Positions 60,451 to 64,000 of a stretch of DNA of 64,000 nucleotides are shown here, piece by piece (within the stretch, counting starts at the first letter, position 1; each line of letters begins with the position of its first letter). The position numbers and the translations under genes were made by a program. This DNA is from Acanthochlamys bracteata (lineage: Eukaryota > Streptophyta > Magnoliopsida > Pandanales > Velloziaceae). The stretch covers positions 9,046,662 through 9,110,661 of the forward strand of contig CM034132.1 of assembly GCA_019914995.1 (NCBI GenBank). The letters run 5' to 3'. The notes below the pieces were generated by a model. It worked only from the letters and a program-made list of their open reading frames with translations, made no database searches and was not told the origin of the DNA.

Positions 60451-60532
60451 CTGCATATGTAGTGGAACAGTGTATCAGATTACCAGTAATATTAATGAAA
60501 TGTAACTCGTTACATGTGAAAAAATCATATAC
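60451..60532 (-). other. 3' UTR intron of the CCR4-homolog gene
   Basis: On the minus strand, AAAG|GTATATG (60533/60532) and ATATGCAG|ATC (60451/60450) define an 82-base intron starting 13 bases after the stop codon. A junction this close to the stop should be tolerated by nonsense-mediated decay. Confidence 0.5.
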
Positions 60533-60545
60533 CTTTCCATGGATA

Positions 60546-63500
60546 TCATGATTTAGTTTTGCAGTTTTCAACATCTGTTACGAAGGCAAATTCACAAACC
60601 AAAGCAAGATGATCGCTACCCCAGTTCTGCAAGAGAATCTCACAATCTTAAAGATATAATGATAAAAGCTACAAAGTAGCCAATTCCTCCTGATAATTCT
60701 GACACGAAACTCATGAACAAGGCTATGACTTCTAGGGGAAAAAAAGGTAGCATAGGGTAAGAAAACCAGGATTACAGAAAGTAAATACCTTGCTAGGAAG
60801 ACCACCCAATTTCTTTAGTGCATCAACTGGTAAAGTTTCGACAACTGCTACAGGACCAAGTGCAGCTGAATGCCTGAAAAAGACGCACTTTGAGTGAACA
60901 ATAGAAGATATTCCATAGCAAATAAGTAACTTTTTTTTTTTTTTTCGCTTCATCTAATTACCAGATGTAATCGACAGTACCCATGAACTTGGAGTGATAA
61001 GATGTAACCAAAGGTTCACCATTACTACCTCTAGTTTGATCGTCTCCCTGTTAACAAACATATCAACAAAGGGCGAAATGGGGCTACATCAATTAAAAGC
61101 AGTAATGATAGTGATCATAGACAAACATTAAGTAAAGGATGTTTACAAACTTAGCATTCTACTGTATCAAACAACAGTTGCTCATAGGAAATATGGGCAT
61201 AAAGAGAGAGAAATAAGAGGCAACTATAAGGGTAAATTCGCCAAAGAACACATAATTACGGACAGGTATAGTAAGGAACATACCGGAACTCCTTGATATG
61301 CACTGGAAAGCCTTAAAGGATTTAGAAGTTGAGTGCCTCCTCTACTGCCAGATGCAAGGCGAATTTCCTCCTCACTCCATCTGTAAGTTGTACATCTGCG
61401 CATGCAAGCACCAGAGCTGCAGAATTTAACAATCATTTGCGGTTGGTCAAATTACTATTGATCCGACCAAAAGAATAACTTCTCCAAACCAAATTATATT
61501 CGACCAAAGTATAACTTCTCCAAACCAAATTAACTTCGTGAAATGTAACGGACCCCATAGTATTAATACCACCAAAACATGGCATATCTTTTGATGAAAA
61601 CTCTATCTGACCAGAAATTTTCTTGCGCTCATACTTCAGAATCTCCAACTGCAAATCAATATGCAAGCTAGGATCAATGCAATTAATAGTACAATCTATA
61701 TGGTACCAGAAGACAAGAAGTTATAACTAACCTCAGGAGAAGATAGGTATTGATAAACTGCACTCTGAATCATCAAAGCAAACTTCTAGTTAGGAGAAAG
61801 TTATGAATTTACATTTTACAATTGTCACTGTTAGATACAACCTGCGGGATGCTGTTCCAATCACCACAGATTACAACAGGACTGTTGCCCCATTTTTGTG
61901 ATATTGCATGGGCTCTCTCAAGCAAGACACGTGCCTAAATAGCAGGATGAATAAATGATTAACAGCAAATCCAATCTAGAATAAGCCAATGTATGAGAAA
62001 GCTAAAAGGAAATTAAGATAGCAATGGGCTCCGGTCCATGCAAACGACTAAATGAAACTTCCTTGCACAGGTTTTAATACAGCTTCGTCACATGAATATT
62101 CAGTCCAAATCTTTCAGCTGATTGAAGTTGGTTCCGACACATTTAATATTAGCAGGCCCTGCACTAGTTACTACAAAGATAAGATATAATTTAGACAAGC
62201 ATCTTATTTTGATGAGTTGTTATAGCTATAAATTAGGCTTTTACTTGGAAGATCTAGTGTCTTCTATTATTTTTTCCCATTTTCTCTATTGCCTGATATA
62301 TTATTGACACTCCAACTAACATGAAAAAAAGTATGCAACATTTTGTGCACATTAAAACAAGTAATAAGCTAGCTGCTTCTAAAAAGCTCGCTTCTGTTTG
62401 CAGAGTTCCAACTACGAATACCAAACCAACAAGAAATGTCAAATATTAGTTGTACTACAGTGGTAGAACCATTTCTATGGGGTGTCACATTTACCAAAAG
62501 CCAACATTTAAAACTACAAACTAGATACGTGTAAGGAAACCTAGACATGTAAGCATAGAAAATCAGTTAACAGACTATCATAGAGAAGCACAAACTCAAG
62601 CTCAGGAAATAAGGATTTTTATCATGTATTTATCATAAATCCAACATTTCATATCTTGATTATTTACTTGAATCATACTCAAGTATTATAGTCAGACTAC
62701 CAATTGATCGAGAGCAGAAAAAACAATATTATATTTCTACTAATGCCTATCATAAACAAAACTCCAAACAAACAAGATTAAACAAGCGGTTGTGTACATG
62801 TACAAGTCTTTTTAAAAATGTCATATTCACAACCATCGAATAGGTAAAAATACATAAAATGGCAGTAGTTAAATACCTGCCCGAGCTTGATATCTCCACG
62901 ATTTGGATTAAATAAAACATGAATGTTGCCAACAAGTAAAGTTCGACCATACACAGATCTAGACATGTTAAAAGCTTGTTAGAATTTACCTAAAAGAAAT
63001 ATGCAAATAACTTTCCGACTCTGATTTCCAACAGATCAATAATTTCTCTTAAAAACGCAAGTAATTTACATAGAGCAGGAAAGAGTAGGATAGCACAAAA
63101 AAACACAAAACTCACGCCAATTCAGGGTCATCGTCATCACTTATTGAAGTACTTGAGCAATCAGTGCAGACCTGCAAAAACAGCATCTACTTAACACTAA
63201 TCATAGGTAAATTTGGACAGTGACAGCAACTTTAAACACAATTTTATCAGCCTATTAATGGTTCTTACTACAAAAATGATGTTATTGACCTTAGGTATTC
63301 TTCAAGTGGAGATACTTAAGAATCATCTCCTACACATCAAACTTAGAAGAAGGCATGCATGCTAGTCATATAACAGATACTGGGCCACAAAGGCTGTAGT
63401 TTCTCTAGCAGAAGGAGACTTACGAATCCTCCAGAGAGAAGAGCAATAACCAAACTAAGGGGAGGTTTCAAACATGTCACAGATATATCCCACAAACTCC

Positions 63501-64000
63501 AAAGATAAAACCATGAAGGAAGTTAACATAAACTATACTGAACACGTAAATGGTTCATACTATCAGCACCTAAACAGCCACTGAACTACTAACCTTTAGA
63601 AGGCAAAGTTGTGCAACATTTTCTTTAAGACTTAACCTCCGAAACTCTATATTTTCCTCATGCAAAAGGGTAAACCTGTAGTAAATCAAGGACTTAGAGG
63701 CATTGAAGATAGTATGCTGATATGCTAAGAAGAACTTCATCCCTAGCTTTTGCAAGAATGAGGATGCTTTTTATTCTATATTCTAAAATAAAATTAAAAT
63801 CCATACCGATCTTCCTTCCAAAACATAGCACAACCATCTCTGGAGCCCCCAGTCCGCCCCTAGAACAACAAAATGCCAATGTAAGAGCTGCAGTATTATA
63901 TAAGAGAAAACTGTGTAAAAAAAGAACTCACCTTGAAGGAACCAATATAACCTTCCTTGTGCAGTAGATTTGCAACATCATTGTAACGATCAACCTCCTT
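60546..64000 (-). CDS. CCR4-homolog deadenylase-like protein, 3' part (12 exons; 5' end beyond window)
   Basis: Exons on the minus strand: 64000-63932 (partial), 63859-63807, 63675-63594, 63171-63116, 62958-62877, 61934-61842, 61764-61732, 61648 to an unresolved donor, 61416-61284, 61047-60962, 60873-60789, 60626-60546. All but one junction keep frame. The product has the endonuclease/exonuclease/phosphatase fold of plant CCR4 homologs (types 5/6), nucleases related to the mRNA poly(A)-shortening enzyme. Motifs: GGSRDGCAMFWKEDRF, LLVGNIHVLFNPNRGDIKLGQ split by exon ends, the metal-site motif CGDWNSIP, YRWSEEEIRLASG, YHSKFMGTVDYIW, LPVDALKKLGGLPS, and the catalytic-His motif NWGSDHLALVCEF before the stop. 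The N-terminus and the catalytic Glu motif lie outside. The exon after 61648 (LEILKYERKKISGQIEF) carries a 36-37-bp tandem duplication and no obvious phase-compatible donor. Confidence 0.85.
61464..61536 (-). repeat. 36-37-bp tandem duplication inside the CCR4-homolog gene
   Basis: Two adjacent copies start CGACCAAA (61464 and 61501) and contain ATAACTTCTCCAAACCAAATTA. They lie at the exon/intron edge after the KISGQ exon. Confidence 0.9.

Noticed and set aside
1-64000. tRNA, rRNA or CRISPR arrays
   Set aside because: No sequence with tRNA A and B boxes or rRNA similarity was recognised, and direct repeats found are microsatellites, LTRs or tandem duplications.

Overview
This is plant nuclear DNA, most likely from a eudicot. 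The intergenic sequence is extremely A+T-rich. The genes have GT-AG introns, TATA boxes and plant-only protein families: NIMIN repressors, a CRF-type ERF factor and an apoplastic GH31 alpha-xylosidase. A Ty1-copia retrotransposon and Tourist-like MITEs fill parts of the spacers. Species cannot be fixed from the sequence alone. All gene models and splice sites were read by eye. || Layout. 1-3.5 kb is A+T-rich spacer. 3.5-5.5 kb holds a two-exon plant gene of unknown function with a leader intron. 6.84-11.64 kb is a full-length but decayed Ty1-copia element. 14.4-16.9 kb holds two NIMIN-type genes in tandem on the minus strand, each with paired TGACG (TGA-factor) sites upstream. 24.3-29.2 kb is a three-exon alpha-xylosidase gene of the XYL1 class. 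32.4-33.0 kb is a single-exon gene for a small W-rich acidic protein of unknown function. 33-48 kb is gene-poor, with repeats, MITEs, a CpG-rich island and a cruciform-forming palindrome. 48.3-49.1 kb is a single-exon acidic protein of unknown function. 55.3-56.7 kb is a CRF-like AP2/ERF gene whose spliced leader carries an upstream ORF overlapping the main start codon. 60.5-64 kb is the 3' part of a minus-strand CCR4-homolog gene (endonuclease/exonuclease/phosphatase fold) that runs off the right edge. || How the genes relate. There are no operons; each gene is its own unit. From memory of Arabidopsis loci, XYL1 (At1g68560) sits beside the CRF10 ERF (At1g68550), and NIMIN2 (At3g25882) sits beside the CRF11 ERF (At3g25890). 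The window holds NIMIN, XYL1 and a CRF-like ERF together, so it may preserve the unsplit ancestral arrangement. || The most interesting regulatory signals are the intron-split uORF of the ERF gene, the paired TGACGTCA elements upstream of both NIMIN copies, and an orphan E2F-type promoter at 29.97-30.02 kb. The retrotransposon's stop codons are all explicable as C-to-T or G-to-A changes, as expected of methylated, silenced DNA.
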